This document shows, one piece after another, positions 1 to 10,856 of a stretch of DNA of 64,000 nt (position 1 is the first letter of the stretch; the number at the start of each line of letters is the position of its first letter). Source of the DNA: Polytrichum commune (lineage: Eukaryota; Streptophyta; Polytrichopsida; Polytrichales; Polytrichaceae); contig OX485805.1 of the NCBI GenBank assembly GCA_950295325.1, positions 26,649,501-26,713,500 of the forward strand. Direction: 5' to 3'. Made by a program: the position numbers and the translations under genes. The notes beneath the pieces were generated by a model. That model saw only the letters and a program-made list of their open reading frames with translations. It was not told where the DNA came from and searched no databases.

Positions 1-1844
1 CACCTGTTAAGGTGGAACCCCTTGATGATAGTGTGTTTGTGCTATCAGATTCAGAAGATGACATTTGTCCATCTGTTGATCTTTCAAACACATCGCCATT
101 TCCATTTAGAAGTGTTCATTCTACTCCTTCCCAACTTCCTATACATGTAGCCAAATCCCCTTGCGGTCTTATGTACAAGAAGGTGGTTCCCCAAATCTCA
201 CCTTCTCAACGTCCTCCACTACACCCTTCACCTTCATCTACAGGGTTGACTATGGTTGATGCCTTGAAGCTGACAAAGTCAAGAAAAAGATCAAAGTCCG
301 ATCTTGCATCCATTGATTTTGACAGTATAGATGTTCGTGAAGTCAAGTACTTACCATCTTCTTTTAATGGTGATGTTTTGTTTCTCTTGCCTCCTGTGGC
401 ACTCAAAGCTCCAAGTACGTATGGTCGCTCAATGGACGGCATGGACAAGATGTGCGACGGTCATCCTTGGTGCACCACCAAAACCACGAATATCTAAAAT
501 GACTTTGGACTGTCCTTTCGGCGCTCTACTTGTGCTGGTCATCTCCAATGTCATAATGACTACTGTGATTGCATGAATCGCAATGGGGGCCTCCGGAACA
601 ACACTGAATGGGCCGGTTCAACTCCTATCCCATTTGCTGTGGGTGTTGTTCCCCCTACTAAGTCCACTGTCGAGTGTAAGGTATGTCGGTCCACACCTGT
701 GTGCATTGCTTTGTGTAATGCTCGAATCATATACATCCACTCCACATCCGTTGGAATGTCCAGGGCTTGCATTCATCTTGGTGTACATGATCACCCTGTG
801 GCCAATGGCACATGCCGTGAATCATTGGACATGGCATACCAATGCGTTGCAAATGAAGTATTGAAAACACCCACAGCAAAAAATTCAGCCATAGTTATGG
901 CGGCGAGCAAACAATTCTTGGCCGATTACCTTCTCAAATCTCCCGCAAATGTCGAAGGCCATCACTTGGTTGGTTCATCCCTAGAGGTCGTCATGGACAA
1001 ATTCAGCACTCTTGCGTCTCCAAATTGTCGTAACTTTGTATCTGGATCAAAGCGTTTTTTGCGTAGTGGAATGGGAACTATGGATAGTATTATGGCGCTC
1101 AAAGACCACTCTGCTTTCAAATTCGTCCATGGTAGTCGGTTCCTAGGGCAGTCAAAGGACAAAGTGTTTGTTTTCAAGATGTCTGTAGACCTTCCAGGTA
1201 GTGGTGTGGAGCTTGTGAAGAGGATGCAAGTCGGTGGGGATATGGAGAATTCATGAATTATGTTTGACCATGTCAAACGTTTGAAGGACTGGATGACCAT
1301 GGCTTGCCATGTGTACGACAGTCGATATTGTAAAGTGTTGACTATTGCGTGTTGTGACATGCAATCTGAAGATGGTGCAGCACAAATTCTCTTATGGGAA
1401 AATTTGAATGCTGTCATGGCAGAAAATGGTGTACCATACGTAAACTTCAAAGGGTTTATGGCTGATAGTGCTCAAGCTAATTGGAATGCGGTGAGGGCGA
1501 TTTACGGGGATGGTGATCCAAGTCTACCCATGGTTGCACGTGAGCGTACATGTCTTTTCCATTGGTCCGCAAGCTTGGATAAGGTGACCCAAAAGTATAT
1601 CAAACCATCCTTGCAATTTCAACACAAACAAATATGCAAGGATTACAAAGACACGAAAACAATGGACGACGCTGAGACCAAGTACCATGTGATTCGTTCT
1701 TGGTGGTTGTCATCTGGAGCTGCCTCCGAGGAAGGCATCCTTGGCCTTTCAGAGTGGTTGGGATTTTGGCACTTTCGTTACAGACAATGGGGTGGCCATA
1801 TGCTACTTGTAAGTACATATCAAACTTCATTACTCAATGTAATA

Positions 1845-1955
1845 TATCTTATGTTTTTCTTATCTTTGTCTTTCTGTATTGTTCATAGGATATGAACAAT
1901 AGAAGAGCGTATGGGAATGCCAACATGCAACCTTGCAGAGACTGTACACAACAAA
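1845..1955 (+). repeat. Duplicated intron acceptor and exon start, copy 1
   Basis: Matches 2193-2302 closely from TATCTTATG through the acceptor TTCATAG to TGTACACAACAAA, which covers the exon-2 start. The copies differ by a few substitutions and one extra A in this one. The palindrome array lies exactly between the two copies, suggesting that they arose together or that the array promoted a tandem duplication. Confidence 0.85.
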
Positions 1956-1965
1956 CAACAAATAG

Positions 1966-2177
1966 TTTGGGTCGTTCGACCCAAACCTTGTATGCAGTTT
2001 GGGTCGAACGACCCAAATGTGGCAGGCAGTTTGGGTCTTTCGACCCAAACGTGGCAGCCATTTTGGGTCGAACGACCCAAACTACGCAAACAGTTTGGGT
2101 CGTTCGACCCAAACCTTGTAGGCAGTTTGGATCGTTCGACCCAAACGTGGCAGCCATTTTGGGTTGAACGACCCAAA
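1966..2177. repeat. Seven palindromes at an exact 32-bp period
   Basis: The arms are TTTGGGTCG and CGACCCAAA around a 2-nt centre. Palindromes start at 1966, 1998, 2030, 2062, 2094, 2126 and 2158, so the period is 32 bp with no indel. The centres are TT, AA, TT, AA, TT, TT, AA. Copies 3, 6 and 7 each have one arm mismatch. The 12-bp spacers fall into related types: the first resembles the fifth, and the third and sixth are identical. This is a tandem repeat of an inverted repeat. The transcript could fold into a row of short hairpins. Confidence 0.95.
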
Positions 2178-2192
2178 CCTAAATATATAATC

Positions 2193-2302
2193 TATCTTAT
2201 GTTTGTCTTATCCTTGTATTTGTGTGTTGTTCATAGGATATGACAATAGAAGAGCGTGCGGAAATGCCAACATGCAACCTTGCAGAGACTGTACACAACA
2301 AA
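2193..2302 (+). repeat. Duplicated intron acceptor and exon start, copy 2 (used)
   Basis: Second copy of the segment at 1845-1955. This copy keeps the frame of the SWIM exon (phase 0 after codon CTT), so it is the functional acceptor in the model. Confidence 0.8.
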
Positions 2303-3604
2303 TGGCTCCAACAGTCCGGCAACAAGATGACTTGTTTATATGAAGCTACAGTGGACGACATGATCCGTGCTTTCATGCAAATTGCAAATTACCGGACATG
2401 GTTGAAAGGGGGGTCTGATGGTAAAGGTCCTGATTCGGCATCCTTGAAACTCAAAGCGGCTGCAAGGTGTGGAGATCCAAAAATGTTGGCCGATGCCATG
2501 AAGTCTTATCCAGGGGCAGAAGACGTCAACACTAGAGATTGTGCATTGGAAGGGTCAGAGCTCTTTGGTTCCACCAAACGCAAACTCAACCTACCACCGG
2601 GTGCTGATTGTGACTCTCATCGACCCGACAAAGTGAACTATTTCATTCCCCGTCCGAACACCCGAGCAACTCGTCAACGCATAGAGGAATCGTTAAGTTC
2701 TGCAATTCATGGTGTGGCTCATACTACATCCGTGTTAGAGACTGATTGTCTTGCTTCCAACTGGCACATTGCAAGATTACCACCCAACTCAGCCAAACGA
2801 TGTTGGGCACTGCAGGCCATCACAGGGACTATGTGCAATGCCAAAGTCAGGACTGGGAAACATGGCACACCTGCTCCAACATACAAAGGGCTCAGAAAGG
2901 AATTTCGCTCTCCCAAAAATGTGGAGTATGAATTTTGGTTTTGCCCTGACGACATCAAACGTTGTGTGAGTGGCAGTAAGAAGAAATATGTGTTGGACTG
3001 GCCTATAGTACCCAACACGTGGCCGGTGAAGATAGGTACCAATCTATCGCGAGAGGAGGTTTTGGCACTTGAAGATGCTGGATTTCAACTACAGCAGAGG
3101 GAGGCATTGTCCCCTCGTCGTAGGCTTTCAACAATCGCAACTCTTTCCATCCCTCGCTCGCATTTTTCTATGCCACCAAACCCGGACGCCCACCCTACAT
3201 TCAGGTTTAGGAAGACAGTGCGTCGTAATCCAACAGCACCGCTAGCGGATCACAAAAACAAATGGGAGAGCGCCGGACTCATGGAGGGTTACTATGTGGT
3301 TGGGGTCACTGCCATTCCATATCCGGGCTTTGGAGTGATAATCAACATTGTCTCCAAGCAGGATATCACCTACCATGTCACAATTGGCGACATCCCGCAT
3401 TGCACATGCCCGGATTTCACGAAAATGTCCTCTCATGCATTGGGAAAGAAAGGAAAATGGGTGTATTGTAAACATCTTTATTATGTGTTTAGATTTTTGT
3501 GCAAGGTGGATTACGAGAGTGACAAGTTCATTCATGCACCTACATATACCTATAACGAGGTCATGCGACTACTTGAACTTGCTGGTATCGTAGAGTGTGA
3601 GTAG

Positions 3605-4087
3605 TATTGCAAATGGTCTATTAAGTACCATATATTTGAATGTCAAAATATGACATGTTTTGGTTTGGATTTTTATAATAAAAATCAGCAATGGACTGGA
3701 AGTATTTCAAATGATTCAGTACGACCCAACCGTGAGCGGTTTGATTGATTGACATGGATAAATAATAACAAGTTTCTAAAAATAAAAAATAATTGAGAAG
3801 ATTCTACGTACATCCGTGTAGTAACGTCTTCTTGGTATCCGCCTATAGATTATTCTTACTTTATCACTAGCTCAATTTGGGATAGCACTAGTCAATGTAA
3901 CCAACCGGATTCGAACCCGGGTTGATACAGACCTAATACCAGTCTCTTACACAACTCGCATCCACAGGCGGATGTCTCAAAACCTAGTAGTTACCTACAT
4001 ATTGACTATGTCTAATATCTAATTTCCTTTCATTTGTAGATTCTGGGCCTTAATTCAACCCGTGAGCAGTTTGAGTGGCTCACAATT
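3605..4087. repeat. 3' flank with a tRNA-like (B-box) element on the minus strand
   Basis: After the SWIM stop the sequence is AT-rich and non-coding. On the minus strand, around 3980-3900, a tRNA-like stretch ends in a perfect Pol III B box (GGTTCGAATCC, about 3905-3915), with a weaker A-box-like stretch near 3955. The element trails into an A/T-rich tail near 3780. ATCCGCCT at 3837 and AGGCGGAT at 3966 form imperfect inverted ends. This looks like a SINE or tRNA pseudogene. No cloverleaf with a confident anticodon could be drawn, so I do not call a tRNA gene. Confidence 0.4.
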
Positions 4088-4090
4088 ATG

Positions 4091-4275
4091 GCACCTACAT
4101 GTACGTATAATGAGGTTATGCACCTACTTGAACTTGCTGGTGTTGTGGAATGTGAGTAGTTGTGCAAGTGTTGGTTGTAACTACATGTATAAGGATGTCA
4201 ATAAATGACATGTATTGGTTTGGATTATTATAATAAAAATCAACAATGAATTGAAAGTGTTTTAAATGATCCATG
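4091..4275 (+). pseudogene. Duplicated 3' end of the SWIM transposase gene
   Basis: 4091-4159 encodes the last 22 residues again (APTCTYNEVM ... VVECE, stop TAG), near-identical to the end of the gene at 3604. The following ~115 bp repeats its 3' flank (GACATG...TTGGTTTGGATT, then TATAATAAAAATCA). A CCGTGAGC-type stretch also recurs at about 3730 and 4060. The tRNA-like element lies between the copies. This is a partial tandem duplication, not a separate gene. Confidence 0.8.
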
Positions 4276-4401
4276 GAAATAGGGCCCTTTCACTTGTGCT
4301 TCATTTAAAATATTGGCAATTTACAATTGAAAATATGCAATTAATTTGTCAAAATTTTGGTTGTGTACCCTAAACCCGTGTGTCTTTACTAAGTTTGGAA
4401 T

Positions 4402-4472
4402 CATTGCTCATATGTTACTGCTCATTGCTCATGTGTTACTGCTCACCGCTCACCGCTCACTGCTCATCGCTC
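4402..4472. repeat. Short GCTCA-based tandem array
   Basis: Imperfect repeats of an 8-mer of the form CTGCTCAY/CCGCTCAC, plus longer spacers containing ATGTGTTACTGCTCA. Simple minisatellite at the left border of the first R1 repeat. Confidence 0.7.
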
Positions 4473-4484
4473 ATAAGATAGCTT

Positions 4485-6602
4485 CCCTCGAATATGTGTG
4501 AATCGCCACTACCCATACCTATCCACACCCTCTTCTACAAGACTTAGGCAATTTGGCAACACTATTGGTCTTGTATCCAATTTCATGGAGACCCATGTAT
4601 TTTACCTACATATTCCCCAAGACACCTATTCATATTTTTTCCATTTAATTCATCCACAATATAAATACGTATTTCGAGGTATGTATATTTTGACAAAATC
4701 TATTACACGTACTACCAAATCTTACATGGTGGTGGATTTATGGTGTTGTATCTTTGAACTTGTGGAGTTCAAAACTAAAGACTAAATGCACCCCCCCCCC
4801 CAAGCATCGGAATGGCCACGGAGGGCAATGAAGACATTGCCTCCATCTCCCTCTCCATTCCATCAAACACAAACAACACATTTACCGTCAATTTTTTCTC
4901 CAAACTTTTGGACCACCTTTTACACCTCGCCCTCTACTTCTAAAATCTCAGTAGCATTCTATTTCTAGAGACTATAATGAAATATTATGTCCCCGTCATG
5001 TATTATGTTCATTAATGCCTCAAGGAAAACCCTTTTCTACACTCACGGTAGTTTGTACAAGGCATGAAGAGTGCATCCTAGTTGTGAAGCCTACTGACCT
5101 TACTCTCTTTCTTCTCTTAGTGTGGGCCTTATAATTTTGAGCTAATTATTTATTGCACCGATCATCTTCTATCCAAATATTTAGAAGCTAAGCACTCTTT
5201 GACAACACAGTCCAAAATCTTGAATAGGAGGAGAAATCATGTCATAAGCATATGCTTCAGCTACCAAATTGTGGTTGGGAAAGCAATTCATGGTTACCTA
5301 GCACAAGCTCCCAACTCTATACACTCCTTGGTTGGCACACTAGCCCTCTTGGTTGCCGAGCACATTTATAAATGTGGCCTTTGTGAAAGTAATGAACAAC
5401 TTGATCTTAACTACTGTTTTCTTTATTCTCAAAGCCACTTTGAATGGCAAGAGCATTGACAATATATCCTCTTAATTGGCAGTATTGAGATTATATGAGG
5501 TTTACCTAGAGAGAAACTTGAAGGAAACACACTTGAGTGTCAACCAAGCTTGTATGGGCCCCATGGGTTGCAAGATGGGAGCTCAAAGTGGGTGTGGCTT
5601 GCGGCAATGTCATGGTGTTGGCTTTTGGGGGACTAAAGGTTTGTTTCCAAATGCTCCTATTGACCAAGCAAAACCTTAACGTAACATTGAAGGCACCGGT
5701 TGTGCCTCTCCCCAATAATCACCCCTACAATACCCAAGTCTTTAGCGCTATATAGTTCTTCATTACGGTCTATACTGGGCAACAATCACCAAGACTAGTG
5801 TGGGTCGTTCAAATTCATTACTCCCAGGTGCCATGAATTCTTCCAATGCACAATCACAATGTACCAAAATAGACGTGTTTAATAATTTTGACATATTGTG
5901 GTTGTTGTTGAGCGCATTGTTGCACTTGAAATTGGTGGCACTAGTAATATCATAGCGTAAAGAAATTTAGTATGACCTTGACTATTTCCCACCCCTCAGA
6001 ATTAGTGCGCTTTTACTACTTGGGACATTAAGTGTAGACCACAACCTTCAAATATTTACTAAGATAAGCGGATATAACTAAACTGTCCTCGTAAATGGGC
6101 ACCTATGTTTGAGTAACATGTGGTGATGTGTGGATCTAAGATGGGATGTAAAAAGACATGTGTCTCAAAAAAACTTGCTCAAAACTTGCTAAGCATTCTT
6201 AGTTCATTAGAAAACATAGATGGAGAAATCCATATGTTCATCTAATGAGGAAAATAATCTTCACTTGACAATGAATGTGATGTTCATAGGAGCTCAAAAT
6301 ATGAAAATGAGGAAAATGGGTATGGACACGATTTGGATTTGCTAAACAGCTCACACTAATTGCGTATTTCCATCCCTCCAAGAAGTGGCTGCAAGAGAGA
6401 AAAGTGTGTGCTTAAGACCGGATTACCTTATATTGACAGAGTGTGTTAACAACTACGATCAGGAGAAAGATCTAGTCAGAGAGAAAGCACGCATCAAGCT
6501 GCAGTGGAGATGAATGATAATCGCTCGATACTTTCATCCACAAACGTAAGCATCCGTCATGGACTAATTCTGTCGGGATCGGCCGTGAAGTTGAGGAGCA
6601 TT
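4485..6602 (+). repeat. Repeat R1, copy a
   Basis: About 2.1 kb running from the GAATCGCC head, through a TTGGTGGCACTAGTAATATC segment, to the 210-bp core ending GAGGAGCATT. The same order of blocks recurs at 17052-19453 (+) and 59985-61950 (-). Open frames here (for example 4498-4785 and 5199-5459) are broken at different places in the other copies, so I treat them as non-coding. A run of C lies at 4788-4801. The family is unassigned: no RT, transposase or clear terminal repeats are visible. Confidence 0.75.
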
Positions 6603-7420
6603 AACTCCCAAGTTCGTGGACAGACGGGATGAAGCTCAAGCTCAAGAGTATGTGACGAGAGTTTTGTACATATACCGCTTGTCCATCCGCTTTAAGAACT
6701 TTACCTTCCCTAGGTTTGTGGTTGATTCCTCTCATTGACTTCACCTTGAAACGATTCAAGATCTTTGAAGTTAAATCTAATGTCAAATGAACCAACCCAC
6801 CCTAAATTTTCTTTTAAAAAATGATTAAAAAATAAGAAGGTGAAGGAGAAGAAGTCCTCGTTCCTCAACCATCATTCCACTCCATCCCCGTGAAGCCTGC
6901 AAGAGGTCTGAGAGGGAAGTGTTGCGTATGACTAGACCTATCATCCATCCAACATACAATCCTTCATCCCTTATAGGTTTGTGGTTGATTCATCTCTCAA
7001 TGACTTTGCCTTGACGAATTCAAGATCTTCAAAACTAATTTCCATGTCAGATAGACTAACACAAGAAACCAACATCTGTAACATTATCTAGCTTAGTATG
7101 GAGGAATCATGCAGATTCATGCTGTATTGTCAAATGCACTCTTCAACTACAACTACACCTTGTATGCAAACACAAAAAATCCTAATTAATGATTGAACGT
7201 GGGCCCAAACCATAACTAGAACCCTATAGTAGCTTGGTAGTTTTGTCAATTTGGTAAACAACCCTACAAACAACCATTTGAGTGTTTGCTTCATAAATCA
7301 AGGAAGTGTGAGGAGTTGTAAAAGTTTTGGTTTGATGACGAGTGTGGTGTGAGCATGGGGAAGGTTTTCTAATTACTCTTTGACAAACTTTACACAAGAA
7401 ACCATAAGTATCTTTACTCC
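6603..7420 (+). repeat. Repeat F/D-type tail
   Basis: Non-coding sequence matching 11380-11820. Shared landmarks are CTTTACCTTCCCTAGGTTTG, the AAACGATTCAAGATCTTTGAAG block and CATTATCTAGCTTAGTATGGAGG. No gene is visible. Confidence 0.6.
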
Positions 7421-8985
7421 ACTCTACGGATCAAACAAACATGAAGGATGATACTTGAGCACAAATTAACCTTACAACTTACAATCCAATGTTCAAATCC
7501 ACTTCATGGATTGACCTTCTTGTGTAAACACAAAACAAATTTTGGTTATGGTTCAAGATGGGCCCGAACCACAAACACAAGCAAATGAGTAATTTACCTA
7601 CTAGTCAATGTTATCATCTTCAACTCTCATTGACAAACGTTACTCCAGAATCCATAAATCGTTTGTTAACATTCCACGGAATAATATTGCACCAACAAAG
7701 AGGAATGGTAATTGAGTTAAAATCCACTTGTCAACTACAATTCCACCTTATATGTAAAGACAACAAGATCATGGTTTATGATTGAAAGTGGACTTAAACC
7801 ACAACCGCTTGAGTAAAGTCCTTGGTTGTGTGGAAACAACGGTCATGCACATCATCAAGCAAGGGATTAGGGAATACAAGTTATGGTTGAGCAACTTCTG
7901 AGGAGCTGGTGACTTTAGTTTTCATGCTATGTTAGTATGAAACAAACTCAACACTCTCAAGTCCATGAATTGCTTAACACTACACTAAATATAATATTTA
8001 ATGTGTAATTATATTTAATGTTGTTACCACTCTACCCTGCTCAACACTGATTTTCAATTCCTTGAGAATTAGTGTTAGAAGATATGTTAGAATTCTCCTT
8101 TTATCCTTGTTATTTTTTCCATATCCTTACTAATAGTAAATTCAAACATGTAACTTCCACATATTATCATAGTTGCTATTTAGTGTTTGAGTTTACATTC
8201 AATGTTACTTAGGTTATTGCCATTTGTGTATGCGTTTGTATTTCATTTACTTCAGGAGGGATGTAAATTGAGATCAATTTCACTCTTCAACTACGGAGAG
8301 AGGGAATTATCACATACAAGCTTATGTACTTCTCATACATCCAACATAGACGCCTTGAAAAAGTATGTGTTTTGTAGGTTGCCATTTCTAGTTGATGTAA
8401 CACCGAACTTAGCTTTAAAGATCCCAATTGTCTTATCCAAGTAATATGGAATGAATCAACCACAAACGTATAAAATGTCAAGCTTTTATGTTGAATGGAG
8501 AGAGGTACGCCTCTCTTTGTCTCTTTGTCTCTCTCTCAACCAACTCCACCTCGTATGTAAAAAGAAATTTGATCATAATCCTACTTGGTGGTTGAAGATG
8601 GATCAAAATCACAACCACCAACACTTGTGTAAATTAGCTTAGTAGTATGTACATAACATCACATAGCTCATTAGTTGCATTTCATGGGACTTGGCATCAC
8701 ATGAGCATATTTCTTTTTGATTCTAATATTCTCTATTTAGGAAGAGCACTCAGACTATGTATTGTGAGCTTTTGGACAAGCCATTGTAAATTACCATGAG
8801 TTTTCTTTTTGATGAAAACCTCTTTCTTTGGAAGGAGACCATCATGTAGTAGCTGCTTATTGATGTAATGTCAACAACAGGCCTACACCCCAACCCAAGT
8901 GAGGGTCTAAATACGGGGGTTATTGAATAATACGTTAGTTAAGTAAGCAAGTGGTGCCAACAAGCCGTAAAGTTTTGGTTTGAAG
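7420..8985 (+). repeat. Repeat E, copy a, with an internal MITE-like segment
   Basis: Matches 27430-28720 over about 1.2 kb. Both copies contain a related segment (about 7984-8250 here, 27733-28020 there) beginning TACACTAAATAT, like the TIR of the MITE at 18461. That segment was therefore present before E was duplicated. Non-coding; the small open frames do not agree between copies. Confidence 0.65.
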
Positions 8986-10030
8986 TCATGTGGAGTTGTG
9001 GCCAATGTCGGGGAGAACTGGTATTTAGTGTAATGGTGGCCGGTTGGTTTTGTGAAAAGTCTGGTTGAATTGGGAAAGTGGAGGATGTAAAAGTGGTGTT
9101 TTTTCAAAGGGAAAAAAAGGATTTCAACCGGCAACCATTTTAAGGAGGAAGATTTTTACCCGGATGAATTGTGAAATAGACGGATGTCATCTGGTTCTAG
9201 GGTTTAGGTTATGTGTTCGTTGTAGGCTTGTAGCGATTCGGTGAATGACGGACATGCGAAGCTTTTGCTTCATTATTGCATTTCATTGTTGATGGCTAGC
9301 GTTTAGAATGTATTATGAGTGTGTGTATGGAAGATCTTCGTGGTGATCTTGATAACGTACTAATGGAAGCCATAGTTTTATGGAGGAACTCTACAAAGTT
9401 TAGATGGTTGTTTTCACATCCACAGAGGTACTTTTCAGGGCGTTTTCCTCTTGAAGGTGAAGATGATACTGTTGATTTTGACTCTAACGGTTGATGAATT
9501 TCATTTTTGTATATAGTATGGTATGTTAGATTACTTTTTTATCATGTTGTGGCCTCAAATCTAATATGAGGTTTTGAGACCTATGTATGATCGAAGAGTA
9601 AATCCACGGCCATCAACCGGTTGATGCTTTATTTTAGGTTCAACTCGTGCTATGGATAAATTGTTGATCATTGTTGTTGTTTGTTGTATGTAATGCATTG
9701 ATGATCATAGTTGTTGGATGTTGATATCATCACATATTATTATTGTATCTTTGGACGTTGTTGTTGAATGGTGTATGTTATTTGTAAATATAATTTCGGT
9801 ACATTGAAAAACCGGCTTACTTATCAATGCCCAAGTTTTTGGCCAGTTGTCATTACAATGAAAAAGATATTAGCTGGCACTTGAAAAAAATATAAAAAAT
9901 ATTGTCAAGTCCAAATTAATGGCAACAAGTTTGCAACCAGTCAAGTCCTGAAAAAACCGATAGAAGTTGTGAAGGGGCGGATTTTAGTTGGTTGGGCTCA
10001 AAAATCTCCCAAACCTTGGCTGTGGAGAGC
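8986..10030. other. Copy-specific ~1-kb insertion in repeat E/F
   Basis: The E/F copy near 47395 runs straight from AAGTTTCGGTTTGAA into the F block. Here about 1.04 kb of unrelated sequence intervenes, from about AGTCATGTGG to about GGCTGTGGAG. It contains the 59-codon ORF at 9315. No terminal inverted repeats or clear target duplication were found by eye. It could be an inserted element, a processed transcript or ancestral sequence lost elsewhere. Confidence 0.4.
9315..9494 (+). CDS. Small uncharacterised ORF, 59 codons
   Basis: ATG at 9315 to TGA at 9492-9494. The peptide is acidic at the end (EGEDDTVDFDSNG) with a basic/aromatic middle (RNSTKFRWLFSHPQRYF). Its composition looks more protein-like than the repeat-derived ORFs nearby, and it lies in single-copy sequence. 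I do not recognise the family. It might be a small gene, a 3' exon or a captured fragment. There is no splice or homology proof. Confidence 0.3.
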   Translation: MSVCMEDLRGDLDNVLMEAIVLWRNSTKFRWLFSHPQRYFSGRFPLEGEDDTVDFDSNG

Positions 10031-10848
10031 CGTTGATCAAATTTGATTCGTTAGCAGGCCAAGTCAAAGGCGGGGACAAGTCGGAGACCAAAAAAAGAAA
10101 GTTGCACTCTTGTCAACCACCTTGTCAGAAAGCTTGAAAGAAACCGGACGCCGGTAGAATCTAGGACGCATGTAGATTTCAGCAGCCACCAACTGCCAGG
10201 GAGGTGATCTCCTATTGATCGATCCCCTGTCCAGTCCAGCTCCGTGAATTTCCACATTCGAATGGAGCATGCTGTCATCTGCCATCCTACTTTCTCACCC
10301 TACTTTCGGTTTGTGGCTGATTCATCTCAATTGAAATGACTTTTTTGCATCGACTCATGTGGGAGCTTTGGAGCAACTTATGGTCCAAACCGCAGTATCG
10401 AGTTGGAAACGAGCAACCTCCAAACACCATGTTCTTTCTTTAGAGGTTTTTATTATTTAATTTTATTATTTTCCATTTTTAAAGTTGGAGGGATGACAAG
10501 TATGCTCGTATGCAATCATTTCCTCTCGCTTGCACGAGGTTTAAGAGGCGCTTGTCGTATACAAATACCATGGGCTGGTAGCAAGTGGACGGGAAAATAA
10601 TTCCAAATACTTAAGCCTATTTTTCTGGGGGAAATTTTAGGGTGAGATGGCCTAAGTGAAATAATTATCAACGCGCCTAAATTCTAGGAAATTCCGTGTA
10701 TAAAAACAACCACTATTGAAGCACACCACAAGAACAACAAAACACATGGATTTGCATGTAGGATAAATATAGATAGACATATATTTGCCCAATTTTTTAT
10801 AAATGTTTTTACAGTCTACCTCAACCTTTTTCTTGAAGTTAATTAATT
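10030..10848 (+). repeat. Repeat F, copy a, left part
   Basis: GC-richer block (ACCGGACGCCGG ... TCCAGCTCCGTGAATTTCC) followed by GTGGCTGATTCATCTC and CTTGCACGAGGTTTAAGAGG. Copies are at 28760-29060 and 47400-48240. It is interrupted by the hAT-like MITE at 10857. No gene. Confidence 0.65.
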
Positions 10849-10856
10849 ATTGGGCA

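Larger units (their letters stand above)
1809..2236 (+). other. Intron of the SWIM gene containing a palindrome array
   Basis: The donor is GTAAGT at 1809 after codon CTT. The acceptor TTCATAG ends at 2236 and leads in phase 0 into DMTIEERAEM. An earlier copy of the same acceptor and exon start occurs at 1845-1955 but carries an extra A that shifts its frame, so the second acceptor is the one that keeps the protein open. The 428-bp intron is mostly the 32-bp palindrome array plus one of the two duplicated acceptor segments. Confidence 0.7.
1..3604 (+). pseudogene. MULE-like transposase with SWIM zinc finger, 5'-truncated by window, two in-frame stops
   Basis: One reading frame is open from the window edge through three blocks (to 497, 498-1256, 1257-1808), broken only by TAA at 495-497 and TGA at 1254-1256. 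It splices at GTAAGT (1809) to an AG at 2235-2236, phase 0, into an exon at 2237-3604. Seen: a Cys/His cluster after the first stop (CAGHLQC...CDC), a central DDE-like block (FMADSAQANW, then CLFHW) and, near residue 390 of the last exon, a CxC-x19-CxH SWIM finger (CTCPDF ... YCKH). MULE transposases combine a DDE core with a SWIM finger; plants also have domesticated relatives (FAR1/MUSTANG type). The second stop falls where a Trp is likely (TGG to TGA). No terminal repeats are visible, so it may be a decayed transposon or a decayed host gene derived from one. The initiator lies outside the window. Confidence 0.8.

Noticed and set aside
1966-2177. CRISPR array
   Set aside because: Repeats are palindromic and regularly spaced, but spacers are only 12 bp and related to each other, there are no cas genes, and the context is a plant intron.
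3830-3985. Functional tRNA gene on the minus strand
   Set aside because: The B box is perfect, but acceptor, D and anticodon arms do not pair convincingly and no anticodon is clear. Kept as tRNA-like or SINE-like only.
5199-5459. PPR-protein fragment (VGKAIHGYLAQ, HIYKCG)
   Set aside because: The resemblance is short. The same region in the other R1 copies lacks the first part and is out of frame.
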